A stretch of 64,000 bases of DNA from an uncultured Eubacteriales bacterium (GCA_900550585.1 URST01000001.1:32040-96039); one strand, 5' to 3'; counted from the stretch's first letter, positions 41,981-51,312 are shown. Notes: a model not told the origin generated them from the letters alone. Program-made: numbers and translations.

Positions 41981-42059
41981 CTCGTATCATCGTAGTCAAC
42001 TGATGGTTTCATTATAGCATCAAACGCCCCGCTTGTCACTCTTTTTCCGCCGCAGGGCG

Positions 42060-42094
42060 CAAAACAGTGCCGCCGCCGGTCTCCCGGCGGCGGC
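42060..42094 (-). terminator. Terminator of the ABC importer operon
   Basis: GCCGCCGCCGG pairs with CCGGCGGCGGC around TCTC; on the - strand it is followed by ACTGTTTTG. It lies just past the ATPase stop (42,105). Confidence 0.8.
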
Positions 42095-42104
42095 AGATGG
42101 TATT

Positions 42105-43181
42105 TTACAGGACGTGTACGCCGTCCGGCTCAAACACCAGATGGCACATGTCGCCCACCTGATAGATGCGCTTGTTCTTGGGATCGTGCTCCGCCAGCTT
42201 CACCAGTGTATTGCCCACCATGACGTGATAGTTCTGGTAGCTGCCCATAAAGCAGCTCAGCACCACCTTGCAGGGCAGGCCGCCCTCGTCAGCCAGCGTG
42301 CCGGACTCCGGACGCAGCACCACGGTGTACTCCTTGCCGGTCTCCAGATCGCCGCGGCCGGCCACCCGCGTTCTGCAGCCCTCCACGTCCAGAATGGCGT
42401 GATCGCCGTCAAAGCCCGCCATGGTGCCCTTGAGGAAGTTGGCCTCGCCGATAAAGTCCGCCACGAACTCGTTCTTGGGATGGTAGTAGATCTCCTGCGG
42501 CGTACCCATCTGCTCCACCACGCCGTGGTTCATGATGATGATGTTGTCCGACAGGGCCATAGCCTCGGACTGGTCATGGGTGACGTAGATGGCGGTGATG
42601 CCCACCTCCTGCTGGATGCGGCGGATCTCCGTGCGCATGGACACGCGGAGCTTGGCGTCCAGATTGCTCAGCGGCTCGTCGAACAGCAGCACGGACGGCT
42701 CGATGACCAGTGCCCGGGCCAGCGCCACACGCTGCTGCTGACCGCCGGAGAGCTGGTTGGTCATGCGCCCCTCCATGCCGGTCAGCTCCACCAGCTCCAG
42801 GATCTTCATGACGCGCTCATGGATCTGGTCCTTGGGGATCTTCCGCAGCTTCAGGCCATAGGCCACGTTGTCGAACACGTTGTAGTGGGGCAGCAGGGCA
42901 TAGCTCTGGAACACCATGGCGGTATCCCGCTTATTGGGGGTCAGGGCGTTGATGGCCTCGTCGCCCAGATAGATCTCGCCCTCGTCGGGGCTTTCAAAGC
43001 CGGCGATCATGCGCAGGGTGGTGGTCTTGCCGCAGCCGGAGGGGCCCAGCAGCGTCACGAAGCTGCCCGGCTCGATGGTCAGGGAGGTATCCTTCACCGC
43101 GTAAAAGTCCTTGCCGGTCTTGGGATCCTGATAAATTTTGGAGATATGGTCCAAACGGACGCCCTTTTTCACTTTTTCCAT
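42105..43181 (-). CDS. ABC importer ATPase, PotA/FbpC type
   Basis: This 358-residue ATPase has Walker A GPSGCGKTT at residues 46-54 and signature LSGGQQQRVALARAL. Walker B LLFDEPLSNLD, a switch His (TAIYVTHDQ) and a C-terminal TOBE-like regulatory domain of about 110 residues follow. It energises import by the permease encoded 3 bases upstream on the same strand. Its type covers iron, polyamine, sulfate, thiamine and aminoethylphosphonate importers, so the substrate stays open. Confidence 0.9.
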   Translation of the reverse strand: MEKVKKGVRLDHISKIYQDPKTGKDFYAVKDTSLTIEPGSFVTLLGPSGCGKTTTLRMIAGFESPDEGEIYLGDEAINALTPNKRDTAMVFQSYALLPHYNVFDNVAYGLKLRKIPKDQIHERVMKILELVELTGMEGRMTNQLSGGQQQRVALARALVIEPSVLLFDEPLSNLDAKLRVSMRTEIRRIQQEVGITAIYVTHDQSEAMALSDNIIIMNHGVVEQMGTPQEIYYHPKNEFVADFIGEANFLKGTMAGFDGDHAILDVEGCRTRVAGRGDLETGKEYTVVLRPESGTLADEGGLPCKVVLSCFMGSYQNYHVMVGNTLVKLAEHDPKNKRIYQVGDMCHLVFEPDGVHVL

Positions 43182-43184
43182 GGC

Positions 43185-44897
43185 TTATTGATCCTCCTTC
43201 ATGTTTTTACTGGTGCCGAAATGCTTGATGAACAGGTTCATCAGCAGCACCGCGCCGTAGGTGATGACGATCAGGATGGTGGCGAAGGCGCAGGCCAGGC
43301 TGTACGAGCCCTTTTCGGCGAACTCGTTGATCTGCACGGTGATCAGCAGGAACTGCGGCGTCACCAGCAGGATGATGGCGGAGATGGCAGTGATGCTGCG
43401 CACGAAGGCGGTGACCAGACCGCTGAGGAAGGAGTCCTTGATCAGCGGCAGCGTCACGGTCATGAACACCTTGAGACTGTCGGCGCCCATGTCGTAGGCG
43501 GATTCCTCAATGGACTTGTCGATCTGCCGCAGGGCGGAGATGCCGCTGCGGGTGCCGGTGGGCAGCGAGCGCACCACGAACACGATAATGAGGATCAGCC
43601 CTGTGCCGTACAGCCCCTGCAAAAAGCCGGTGTTGAACACGCCGCCGGCGAAGCCGCGGATGTATCCCACGCCCAGCACCGTGCCGGGCACGGCCATGGC
43701 CAGCATGGAGACGGCCTCGATGAAGCCCTTGGCCTTGAACTTCCGCTTTACCACCAGATAGGAGATGATCATACTCAGCAGCGCGGTGATGGGCGCGGAG
43801 ATAAGGCTCAGCACGAAGGAGTCCCGGAACGCCTGCAAGCCGTGATACCGGGTGAACACCAGACCGAACCACTTGCCCGTCAGCGGGAAGAACTTGAAGC
43901 CCCAGGTGGGGAAGCACGCGCCGATGGGCACGCACAGGTACATCAGGATGACGAACCCGGCGGCCAGAGCGCACAGGATGGTCAGCGGCACCTTGACGCT
44001 CTTGTCCTCGATGAGCATCCGGGCGCGGGAGGCCTTGCCGGTCAGGGTGGCGGCGGTCTTGGCCTCCAGATAGTATTTCTGCACCACGAACATCAGCAGC
44101 GTGATGCACAGCAGCACCACAGCCATGGCGGCGGCGCCCGGCTTATCGTAGGAGCCGGTGATCTGCAGGTAGATGGTGGTGGCCAGGGTGTCATAGGAGC
44201 CGCCGATGATCATGGGGTTGGCGAAGTCGGCGATGGACTCGATGAACGTCACCAGGAAGGCGTTGCCCAGACCCGGCAGCATCAGCGGCAGCGTCACGCT
44301 GGTGAAAACCTTCCAGCGGGAGGCGCCCATGTCCCGGGCCGCCTCCTCCAGCGACGGGTCGATGTTCTTCAGCAGACCCTTGAGCATCATGTAGCACACG
44401 GGGAAAAATGTCAGCGTCTGCACCACCACGATGCCCCAGAAGCCGTATACGCTGTTGTCGTAGATGCCCAGCAGGAACCGGGTGATGATGCCCGCCTTGC
44501 CGAACAGCATGATCATGGAAAGGCTCAGCACGAAGGGGGGCGAGACCACCGGCAGCGTGGACACCACCTTGAACAGGCCGCCCACGAACCGTCCCATGCG
44601 GACATAGACCTCCACATAGGCGAACAGCAGACCGATCAGGGCGGACAGGATGCCCACCAGAAAGCCCACCTTCAGGGTGTTGGTGATGGCGGTGGTAAAG
44701 CGCGGCATGGCGAAGATACGCCGGAACGTATCAAGGCTCAGGGAGCCGTCTCCCACAAAACTATCCACCAGCAGGATGGCCAGGGGATAGAGGATAAACA
44801 AAGTCAGAAATGCAATGAGCACGACGATGGTGGTGACCATGATGGGGTCTGCCATCAGCTTCTTCCGATCCAGCGCCGCGCCTTGGGTCCTTGCCAT
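43185..44897 (-). CDS. Fused double-domain ABC permease (FbpB type)
   Basis: This 570-residue permease carries two homologous six-helix halves, each with an EAA-type loop (LEEAARDMGASRWKVFTSVTLP near 200; IEESAYDMGADSLKVFMTVTLP near 470). Such fused permeases serve Fe(III) and 2-aminoethylphosphonate-type importers. The frame opens at 44,915, but the Met at 44,897 has GAAAGGAG upstream while the earlier one has no ribosome site. It lies between the binding-protein gene and the ATPase gene. Confidence 0.9.
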   Translation of the reverse strand: MARTQGAALDRKKLMADPIMVTTIVVLIAFLTLFILYPLAILLVDSFVGDGSLSLDTFRRIFAMPRFTTAITNTLKVGFLVGILSALIGLLFAYVEVYVRMGRFVGGLFKVVSTLPVVSPPFVLSLSMIMLFGKAGIITRFLLGIYDNSVYGFWGIVVVQTLTFFPVCYMMLKGLLKNIDPSLEEAARDMGASRWKVFTSVTLPLMLPGLGNAFLVTFIESIADFANPMIIGGSYDTLATTIYLQITGSYDKPGAAAMAVVLLCITLLMFVVQKYYLEAKTAATLTGKASRARMLIEDKSVKVPLTILCALAAGFVILMYLCVPIGACFPTWGFKFFPLTGKWFGLVFTRYHGLQAFRDSFVLSLISAPITALLSMIISYLVVKRKFKAKGFIEAVSMLAMAVPGTVLGVGYIRGFAGGVFNTGFLQGLYGTGLILIIVFVVRSLPTGTRSGISALRQIDKSIEESAYDMGADSLKVFMTVTLPLIKDSFLSGLVTAFVRSITAISAIILLVTPQFLLITVQINEFAEKGSYSLACAFATILIVITYGAVLLMNLFIKHFGTSKNMKEDQ

Positions 44898-44954
44898 AGA
44901 AAGCTCCTTTCTCATCCCGAAAGGAATGGTAGGTGTAATGGATACAAAACAAGC

Positions 44955-44980
44955 GGGGCGGCGGCAAACGCCGCCGCCCC
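44955..44980 (-). terminator. Intra-operon hairpin between binding protein and permease
   Basis: GGGGCGGCGGC pairs with GCCGCCGCCCC around AAAC, followed on the - strand by GCTTGTTTTG. A partial terminator or mRNA-stabilising stem here would keep the binding protein more abundant than the membrane parts, as in many importers. Confidence 0.75.
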
Positions 44981-45017
44981 GTGAAAGTGCTGAGGGTCAG
45001 GATATGCTGCTTTCAGA

Positions 45018-46169
45018 TCACTCCGTCTGGAAACGGTCCGCACCGGTGTCGGCGCCGTTGTCGGCCAGGGCGGCCATCACTTCCTCGACGTAGGTCTTGA
45101 TGTTGTTCTTGGCGTCCTCGAAGTCATAGTCCATGACGTTGTTGGGATCCAGACCGAACTCAGCGGCCTGAGAGGGCTGGGTAGCGTTGTCGATGACCAG
45201 GAACTGGTAGGAGCCGTACTGGGCGGCCAGGTTCACGCACTCGGGAGACAGCGCGTACTCGATCCACAGCTTGGCGGCGTTGGAGTGGGCAGCGCCCTTG
45301 AAGATGGCGGTGGCGCCCACCTCGAAGGAGGTGCCGCTGGAGGGGATGATCAGCTCGATGTTGGTGTAGCCGTTGTCCACGATCTGGGTGATGCCGTCAT
45401 GCAGGAAGCCGATGCCGATGACGCACTCACCGGTGCCCACGTTCTTGCTGGGGCCGGAGCCGGACTTGGTATAGACCTCGATGTTCTTGTCCAGATCCAC
45501 CAGATACTTGATGCCCTCGTCGTGGCCGTACTTCTGGATCATGGTGTTGATGACCAGCTTGGCGGTGCCGGCGGTGTTGTAGTTGGACAGCCAGATCAGG
45601 TCCTTGTACTCGTCCTTCAGCAGGTCAGCCCAGTCCTGAGGAGCCTCGATACCCATGCGGTCCAGCTCGTCGGTGTTGACCATGAAGCCCAGGATGCCCT
45701 TGTAGATGCCGTACCAGTAGCCGTCCGCATCGCGGTACATGTCGCCCACCAGGTGGGAGGCGTTGACGGCGTCATAGGCCTCCAGCAGACCCTCGGCAGC
45801 GCAGACATTGTACGGATCGGTGGTGCCGCCGAACCACACGTCGGCGGAAGGATTGCCGTTCTCCTCCTCGACCTTGCCCTGCACCTCACCGGTGGACAGG
45901 CGCTGGAAGGAGGTCTTGATGCCGAACAGGTCCTCGAAGTGCTGGCACGCGGCGGCCAGATACTCCTCCTCGCAGGAGCCGTAGACGACCAGCTCGCCCT
46001 CGGTCTGTGCCGCGGCGATCAGATCCTCCATGCCGTTGAAATACTCGGGATAGGTAGCGGTGTCACCATCGCCGCCGCCCTGCTGATCGTTGGCGGGCGT
46101 CTTGTCGCCGCAGGCGACCAGGCTCAGTGCCATGACCAGCGCCAGCAGAAGTGCAAAAAACTTCTTCAT
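45018..46169 (-). CDS. ABC importer substrate-binding lipoprotein (FbpA-like)
   Basis: This 383-residue lipoprotein has a signal peptide and lipobox (LALVMALSLVAC, Cys at about residue 21), a Gly-rich linker and a two-lobed binding fold (LVVYGSCEEEYLAAACQHFE, ADVWFGG, then SNAAKLWIEYALSPE). It resembles the FbpA/AfuA class. ATG 46,169 is chosen: GGAGG lies upstream, and the longer frame to 46,271 runs through the promoter. Substrate is uncertain. Confidence 0.88.
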   Translation of the reverse strand: MKKFFALLLALVMALSLVACGDKTPANDQQGGGDGDTATYPEYFNGMEDLIAAAQTEGELVVYGSCEEEYLAAACQHFEDLFGIKTSFQRLSTGEVQGKVEEENGNPSADVWFGGTTDPYNVCAAEGLLEAYDAVNASHLVGDMYRDADGYWYGIYKGILGFMVNTDELDRMGIEAPQDWADLLKDEYKDLIWLSNYNTAGTAKLVINTMIQKYGHDEGIKYLVDLDKNIEVYTKSGSGPSKNVGTGECVIGIGFLHDGITQIVDNGYTNIELIIPSSGTSFEVGATAIFKGAAHSNAAKLWIEYALSPECVNLAAQYGSYQFLVIDNATQPSQAAEFGLDPNNVMDYDFEDAKNNIKTYVEEVMAALADNGADTGADRFQTE

Positions 46170-46220
46170 TATGTTTTTCCTCCGTTCACAATTTTCAAAG
46201 GTAGCCTTTGAATGAAATGC

Positions 46221-46249
46221 ATTATAGCCGCTTTGCGAAAAGATGTCAA
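46221..46249 (-). promoter_or_regulatory. Consensus promoter of the ABC importer operon
   Basis: On the - strand, TTGACA (46,244-46,249) and TATAAT (46,221-46,226) are both perfect with 17-base spacing. I see no obvious Fur-type palindrome overlapping it. Confidence 0.88.
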
Positions 46250-46320
46250 TAAAAACGGGAAACACCTGCAAAAGTGCGCAGAATTTTAGGCAATTTGACA
46301 GGATTCCCCCTGCTGAAAGC

Positions 46321-46349
46321 TTGACACGCCGCGTATAATAGATGATACT
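46321..46349 (+). promoter_or_regulatory. Promoter of the mgtC gene
   Basis: TTGACA (46,321) and GATACT (46,344) are 17 bases apart. A TATAAT at 46,334-46,339 lies between them and could serve a second start with a poor -35. Confidence 0.6.
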
Positions 46350-46385
46350 ATCTCAAAATGTACACCGCGAAAGGAGGTCCCCGCC

Positions 46386-47093
46386 ATGCTGTCGGATCTG
46401 ACCAATTACCTGCCGGAGGCGGCGCTGACCGTTTTTGACAATCTGGAATTTTTCATCCGCATCGTGCTGTCGGCCATGCTGGGCGCGCTGGTGGGACTGG
46501 AGCGCAGCAAGCGCCAGAAGGAGGCCGGCGTCCGGACCCACTGCATCATCGCCTGCACCTCCGCCCTGTTCATGATCCTGTCCAAGTACGCCTTTGTGGA
46601 TCTGGTGGCCGTGGCCGGCCTGCGGGGCGCCGACCCCGCCCGCATCGCGGCCCAGGTGGTCAGCGGCATCTCCTTTTTGGGCGCCGGCGTCATTTTCAAG
46701 AACGGCAACTCCATCCGGGGCCTGACCACCGCCGCCGGCATGTGGGGCACCTCTGCCGTAGGCATGGCCATCGGCGCGGGCATGTACTGGGTGGGGCTTA
46801 TCGAGGCCGCCGTGCTGGTGGCCATCCAGATCGTGTTCCACCGCTTTCCCGTGGGGGCCGATGCCCTGACCACCCAGGAGCTGGTGGTGGAGATGGCGGA
46901 CAGCGACGACCTGCTGGCCCGCTTCGACGAATTGGTGAAGGCCCACCACGGCCAGATCACCGAGAGCAGCCTGACCCGGGAGGACGGCATCCTCCGCATG
47001 GAGGTCACGGCCAAGCTGGATCCGCCCATCACCCACGAGGAGGCGTTGGCCTTCATGAAGGCCAACGACGGTGTCCGCCGCGTCTCGGTCTGA
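46386..47093 (+). CDS. mgtC: MgtC/SapB family membrane protein
   Basis: This 235-residue protein has four to five helices in the first 150 residues with MgtC signatures (MLGALVGLERSKRQKEAGVR, then SGISFLGAGVIFKNGNSIRG and LTTAAGMW). A soluble ACT-like C-terminal domain of about 75 residues follows. MgtC proteins affect Mg2+ and phosphate balance and ATP synthase activity. AAAGGAGG precedes the ATG. It stands alone. Confidence 0.9.
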   Translation: MLSDLTNYLPEAALTVFDNLEFFIRIVLSAMLGALVGLERSKRQKEAGVRTHCIIACTSALFMILSKYAFVDLVAVAGLRGADPARIAAQVVSGISFLGAGVIFKNGNSIRGLTTAAGMWGTSAVGMAIGAGMYWVGLIEAAVLVAIQIVFHRFPVGADALTTQELVVEMADSDDLLARFDELVKAHHGQITESSLTREDGILRMEVTAKLDPPITHEEALAFMKANDGVRRVSV

Positions 47094-47114
47094 GCGGCGT
47101 ACCATACATATATA

Positions 47115-47153
47115 AATATCCCGCCTGTGCCCACGGCACCGGCGGGATATTTT
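47115..47153. terminator. Bidirectional terminator between mgtC and hxlR genes
   Basis: AATATCCCGCC pairs with GGCGGGATATT around a 15-base loop, with A/T runs on both sides, serving both convergent genes. Confidence 0.85.
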
Positions 47154-47157
47154 CCGT

Positions 47158-47487
47158 TCACATCCGCTTTTCCGCCCAGTCGGACAGCTGCTCCAGAATG
47201 GGCAGCAGCTCCCGGCAGCTGTCGGTGGGGCTGTACTCCACCCGCACCGGCACCTCCAGATACTCCTTCCGCGTCACAAGGCCGTCCCGCTCCAGCTCCC
47301 GCAGAGCGGAGGCCAGCACCGTGTTGCTCACGCCGTCCAGCTTGCCCCGCAGCGCGTTGTAGCGGATGGCCCCGGCGTTGCACACGGCGCACAGGATCTG
47401 CACCTTCCATTTGCCGCCGATGAGCAGCATGGCGTGGTGCAGCGGACATTTTTCCATACAGGGGCAATCGTAGTGGGACTCGGACAT
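47158..47487 (-). CDS. HxlR-family transcription regulator
   Basis: This 109-residue protein has a Cys-rich start (CPCMEKCPLHHAM) and the HxlR winged helix (LIGGKWKVQILCAV, then SALRELERDGLVTRKEY and YSPTDSCRELLPIL). The N-terminal cysteines could be redox- or metal-sensing. It is divergent from the LysE-type exporter gene with 117 bases between them, a layout typical of a regulator and its target. Confidence 0.9.
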   Translation of the reverse strand: MSESHYDCPCMEKCPLHHAMLLIGGKWKVQILCAVCNAGAIRYNALRGKLDGVSNTVLASALRELERDGLVTRKEYLEVPVRVEYSPTDSCRELLPILEQLSDWAEKRM

Positions 47488-47604
47488 GGTTAGTTCCTCC
47501 TGACCTGCTCATATAAATCTGCGTTCTTGCTTTTCCCGCTCCCGGTGCTATCATAATAGCAGGTAAGAAAAATAAAGTAAATAGCAAGAGGAGAAGATCA
47601 CCCC

Positions 47605-48222
47605 ATGAACATCTACCTTCAGGGCCTGACCATGGGCCTTGCCTATGTGGCCCCCATCGGCCTGCAGAACCTGTTCGTCATCAACAGCGCCCTCACCCAG
47701 AGGCGCAGCCGCGTGTACCTGACGGCGCTGATCGTCATTTTCTGGGACATCTCCCTGGGTGTCTCCTGCTTTCTGGGCGCCGGCGCGCTGATGCAGGCGG
47801 TGCCCTGGCTCCAGAAGGTCATTCTGGCGGCGGGCAGCCTCATCGTCATCTGGATCGGCATCGGCCTCCTGCGCTCCAAGGCCAGTCTGGAGGGCGGAAA
47901 GGATGTAAACGTCCCGGTGTGGAAGCTCATCACCTCCGCCTTCGTGGTGACGTGGCTGAACCCCCAGGCCATCATCGACGGCACCATGATGCTGGGCGCC
48001 TTCCGGGCCACGCTGCCCGCCGGCACGGACGTGCCGTTCATCTGCGGCTTCGGCTCCGCCTCCGTTATCTGGTTCCTGACGGTGTCCACGCTGGTATCCC
48101 TGCTGGGCAGCAAATTCAACGAAAAGGTGCTGAACATCATCAACAAGGTCTGCGGCGCCGTCATCATTTTCTACGGTCTGAAGCTGCTGTACAGCTTCAT
48201 CAAGATGATGGGCTGGCTGTAA
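47605..48222 (+). CDS. LysE/ArgO-type amino-acid exporter
   Basis: This 205-residue protein has six membrane helices and the LysE family start (YLQGLTMGLAYVAPIGLQNL) with NPQAIIDGTMM in the middle. It would export a basic amino acid such as lysine or arginine. AGAGGAG precedes the ATG. The divergent HxlR regulator probably controls it. A terminator that overlaps the truA promoter follows. Confidence 0.9.
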   Translation: MNIYLQGLTMGLAYVAPIGLQNLFVINSALTQRRSRVYLTALIVIFWDISLGVSCFLGAGALMQAVPWLQKVILAAGSLIVIWIGIGLLRSKASLEGGKDVNVPVWKLITSAFVVTWLNPQAIIDGTMMLGAFRATLPAGTDVPFICGFGSASVIWFLTVSTLVSLLGSKFNEKVLNIINKVCGAVIIFYGLKLLYSFIKMMGWL

Positions 48223-48231
48223 GAAATTGAG

Positions 48232-48285
48232 TTGGCAAATCACGTCCTTTCTGCTACAATGAGGCGGAAAGGGCGTGATTTTTTT
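48232..48285 (+). promoter_or_regulatory. lysE terminator overlapping the truA promoter and start
   Basis: TTGGCA (48,232) and TACAAT (48,255), 17 bases apart, form the truA promoter. In the same bases, AAATCACG-TCCTTTC pairs with GAAAGGG-CGTGATTT (48,237-48,281) and a seven-T run follows: a terminator for lysE. The GTG start at 48,275 lies in the right arm. Confidence 0.7.
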
Positions 48286-49021
48286 GGAACAGAACTACAA
48301 GCTGACCATCGCCTACGACGGCACCCGCTTCTTTGGCTGGGAGCGCCAGCCGGGGAAGGATACCATACAGGGCAAGCTGGAGGCCGTGCTCTCCCGGCTG
48401 CAGGGCCGCCCGGTGGAGATCATCGGCGCGGGCCGCACCGATGCCGGCGTCCACGCCCGGGCCATGACGGCCAACACGGTGCTGGATGTGGCGGAAAGCC
48501 CCGACGCCATCCGCGACTACCTGAACCGCTACCTGCCCGATGCCATCGCCGTCCGGGAGGTGAAGGAGACGTCGCCCCGGTTCCACGCCCGCTACAACGC
48601 GCTGGGCAAGACGTACCGCTACACCTGCTTTGACGGCCCGGTGAAGCCGGTGTTCGACCGGAAGTATGTGACGCTGCTGGACTACCGCCCCGATGTGGAG
48701 CGGATGCGTCAGGCGGCGGCGCACCTCACCGGCGAGCACGATTTTGCCAGCTTCTGCGGCAATCCCCGCATGAAAAAGTCCACCGTCCGTCTGGTGGACA
48801 GCATCACCGTGGAGCGCCGGAAGGACCGGGTCATCTTCACGTTCCACGGCACCGGCTTTCTGCAGAACATGGTGCGCATTCTGGTCGGCACCTTGCTGGA
48901 GGTGGGCCGCGGCTACTGGGAGCCTGCCTATGTGCAGGACATCCTGGCCGCCAAAGACCGCAGGCTGGCCGGCCCCACCGCCCCGCCGGAGGGTCTGTGT
49001 CTCATGAAGGTGGATTATTGA
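48275..49021 (+). CDS. truA: tRNA pseudouridine synthase A
   Basis: This 248-residue enzyme makes pseudouridine at tRNA positions 38-40. The catalytic aspartate is Asp56 in GAGRTDAGVHA. LTIAYDGTRFFGWERQP at the start and GTGFLQNMVRILVGTLLEVG near the end are family motifs. The start is either GTG 48,275 or TTG 48,284; the GGAAAGGG site fits the TTG slightly better in spacing. Length is normal for TruA. Confidence 0.95.
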   Translation: MIFLEQNYKLTIAYDGTRFFGWERQPGKDTIQGKLEAVLSRLQGRPVEIIGAGRTDAGVHARAMTANTVLDVAESPDAIRDYLNRYLPDAIAVREVKETSPRFHARYNALGKTYRYTCFDGPVKPVFDRKYVTLLDYRPDVERMRQAAAHLTGEHDFASFCGNPRMKKSTVRLVDSITVERRKDRVIFTFHGTGFLQNMVRILVGTLLEVGRGYWEPAYVQDILAAKDRRLAGPTAPPEGLCLMKVDY

Positions 49022-49148
49022 GAAAAAAGCACAGAATGCTCCCATCCTTTCGCATGTTTCGCGGCTTTTCTCCCGCCGCGGAATTGGTTATAATACCATC
49101 GAATACCCTGCGGGGCGCCTTTCGCTCCGCTGAAAGGAGACTGCACAC

Positions 49149-50561
49149 ATGATCAAATTCGGGACCGGCGGCTGGCGCGCCGTCATCGCGGATGAGTTCA
49201 CCAAGGAGAACATCCGCCTGCTGATGGCGGGCCTGTGCCGCCTGATGGAGAAGGAGGGTCTCGCCGGCGCGGAGGTCTGCGTGGGCTACGACCGCCGCTT
49301 CCTGTCCAAAGAATCCGCCCACTGGGCGGCGGAGGTGCTGGCGGGCTGCGGCTTCCATCCCTACGTCATCAACCGCTCCAGCCCCACGCCCCTGATGATG
49401 TTCACGGTGAAAAAGCGCGGCGAGCCTTACGGCATCGCCGTCACCGCCAGCCATAACCCCGCTATCTACAACGGCATCAAGGTGTTCACTGCCGGCGGCC
49501 GGGACGCCGACGAGACAGTGACCGCCCGCATCGAGGCGGAGATCGCGCAGCTCACCCCCGCCGACGTAAGGAGCGTGGACTACGACGAGGCGGTGGCGCA
49601 GGGTCTCATCACCGAGGCCAACCCCATGAACGAATATCTGGACAGCATCCTCTCCGCCGTGGACGTGGAGGCCATCAAGCGCGCGGCGCTGCGCATCGGC
49701 TTCGACCCCATGTACGGCGTCAGCTGGTCCAGCCTCAGCATGCTGCTGACCACCTGCCGCTGCGACCTGGAGATCATCCACGACCGCCACGACACCCTGT
49801 TTGGCGGCAAGCTGCCCGCCCCCAACGTGGACACCCTGAAGCCCCTGGCGGCGCTGGTGCTGGACAGGCACTGCGATCTGGGCATTGCCACCGACGGCGA
49901 TGCCGACCGTCTGGGCGTCATCGACAACGAGGGGCAGTTCATCCACCCCAACAAGCTGCTGGTGCTGCTGTACTACTATCTGGTGAAGTACCGGGGCTGG
50001 CATGGCCCCTGCGTCCGCAACAACTCCACCAGCCACCTGCTGGACCGCGTGGCCGCCGGTCTCGGCGAAAAGTGCTACGAGGTGCCGGTGGGCTTCAAGT
50101 GGGTGTCCGCCAAGATGACGGAGACGGATGCCGTCATCGGCGGCGAGTCCTCCGGCGGCATGGCCGTCCGGGGCCACATCTCCGGCAAGGACGGCATCTA
50201 CGCCGCCGCCCTGCTGGTGGAGATGCTGGCCGTCACCGGCAAGTCGGTGTCGGCGCTGTTCGCGGAGATCACCGCCCAGTACGGTGACCCCCAGTGGGCG
50301 GAGGCGGACTTCCGCATGACCCCGGAGCGTAAGGCGGCGCTGCAGGAGCGCCTGTTCGTCCGCTGCGAGACGCCGGACTTCGGCACAGCCGTGGATCACA
50401 TCAGCCGGGAGGACGGCTGCAAGGTGTACTTCGCCGACGGCAGCTGGGTCATCTGCCGCTTCTCCGGCACGGAGCCGCTGCTGCGCATGGCCGCCGAGGC
50501 CGACGATCAGCCCGAAGCGGAGCGCTATATCCGGGTCTGGCGGGCATTTCTGGGCCTGTAA
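49149..50561 (+). CDS. Phosphoglucomutase/phosphomannomutase family protein
   Basis: This 470-residue alpha-D-phosphohexomutase has active-site phosphoserine Ser101 (TASHNPAIYNG), metal loop DGDADR at 249-254, sugar-binding GGESSGGM near 330, and phosphate-binding CRFSGTEPLLR near the C-terminus. It converts hexose-1- to hexose-6-phosphates, feeding wall or glycan precursors. GAAAGGAG precedes the ATG. A TATAAT at about 49,089 may belong to its promoter; the -35 is weak. Confidence 0.92.
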   Translation: MIKFGTGGWRAVIADEFTKENIRLLMAGLCRLMEKEGLAGAEVCVGYDRRFLSKESAHWAAEVLAGCGFHPYVINRSSPTPLMMFTVKKRGEPYGIAVTASHNPAIYNGIKVFTAGGRDADETVTARIEAEIAQLTPADVRSVDYDEAVAQGLITEANPMNEYLDSILSAVDVEAIKRAALRIGFDPMYGVSWSSLSMLLTTCRCDLEIIHDRHDTLFGGKLPAPNVDTLKPLAALVLDRHCDLGIATDGDADRLGVIDNEGQFIHPNKLLVLLYYYLVKYRGWHGPCVRNNSTSHLLDRVAAGLGEKCYEVPVGFKWVSAKMTETDAVIGGESSGGMAVRGHISGKDGIYAAALLVEMLAVTGKSVSALFAEITAQYGDPQWAEADFRMTPERKAALQERLFVRCETPDFGTAVDHISREDGCKVYFADGSWVICRFSGTEPLLRMAAEADDQPEAERYIRVWRAFLGL

Positions 50562-50589
50562 AGCATATTTTGGAAAAAACTTTTTGAAT

Positions 50590-50635
50590 GTTGCAAATGC
50601 AACTTATCAAATCCTGCGTCCGTGTTATACTGACC
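50590..50635 (+). promoter_or_regulatory. Rubrerythrin promoter region with inverted repeat
   Basis: GTTGCA-AA-TGCAAC (50,590-50,603) is an exact inverted repeat upstream of a TATACT -10-like box at about 50,627. It could be an operator for an oxidative-stress regulator, though it does not match a PerR box. Confidence 0.45.
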
Positions 50636-50701
50636 ACAGTAAGCGAGAGGGGCGACCCTCACAAAACAAATCAATATAACATATAAATGGAGGATACGAT
50701 T

Positions 50702-51271
50702 ATGAAGAAGTGGGTATGTCCTGTTTGCGGTTACGTTCATGAAGGCGATGTTCCCCCGGCTGAGTGCCCGGTGTGCCACGTCAGCGGCGAGAAGTTCCTG
50801 CTCCAGTCCGAGGAGAAGTCCTGGGCCGCCGAGCATGTGGTGGGTGTCGGCAAGGTGTTCGGTGACGATGTGCCCGAGGAGGTACGTCAGGAGATCATCG
50901 ACGGCCTGCGCGCCAACTTCGAGGGCGAGTGCTCCGAGGTAGGCATGTATCTGGCCATGGCCCGTGTGGCCCATCGTGAGGGCTATCCCGAGATCGGCCT
51001 GTACTGGGAGAAGGCCGGCCTGGAGGAGGCTGAGCACGCCGCCAAGTTCGCCGAGCTGCTGGGCGAGGTCATTACCGACAGCACCAAGAAGAACCTGCAG
51101 ATGCGCGTGGATGCCGAGAACGGCGCCACTGCCGGCAAGTTCGAGCTGGCGAAGCTGGCCAAGAAGTACAATCTGGACGCCATTCATGACACCGTGCATG
51201 AAATGGCCCGCGACGAAGCCCGCCACGGCAAGGCCTTCGAGGGCCTGCTGAACCGCTACTTCGGCAAGTAA
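50702..51271 (+). CDS. Rubrerythrin with N-terminal rubredoxin domain
   Basis: This 189-residue protein has an N-terminal rubredoxin centre (Cys6-x-x-Cys9 and Cys22-x-x-Cys25) followed by a ferritin-like diiron domain with [32 protein letters not shown] and [13 protein letters not shown] ligands. This reversed order is the clostridial reverse-rubrerythrin (NADH peroxidase) type that detoxifies H2O2 and O2 in anaerobes. ATG 50,702 is preceded by GGAGG. Confidence 0.93.
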   Translation: MKKWVCPVCGYVHEGDVPPAECPVCHVSGEKFLLQSEEKSWAAEHVVGVGKVFGDDVPEEVRQEIIDGLRANFEGECSEVGMYLAMARVAHREGYPEIGLYWEKAGLEEAEHAAKFAELLGEVITDSTKKNLQMRVDAENGATAGKFELAKLAKKYNLDAIHDTVHEMARDEARHGKAFEGLLNRYFGK

Positions 51272-51278
51272 AACGTAT

Positions 51279-51312
51279 AAAAAGAAAGACCGCTCCGGCG
51301 GTCTTTCTTTTT
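51279..51312 (+). terminator. Rubrerythrin terminator
   Basis: AAAGAAAGACCGC pairs with GCGGTCTTTCTTT around TCCG, with a T run. Confidence 0.92.

Noticed and set aside
42033..44984. A 983-residue open frame on + across the ABC importer genes
   Set aside because: It is the mirror of two well-supported - strand genes (ATPase and permease). The His/Gln/Gly-rich translation arises from their GC-rich third positions.
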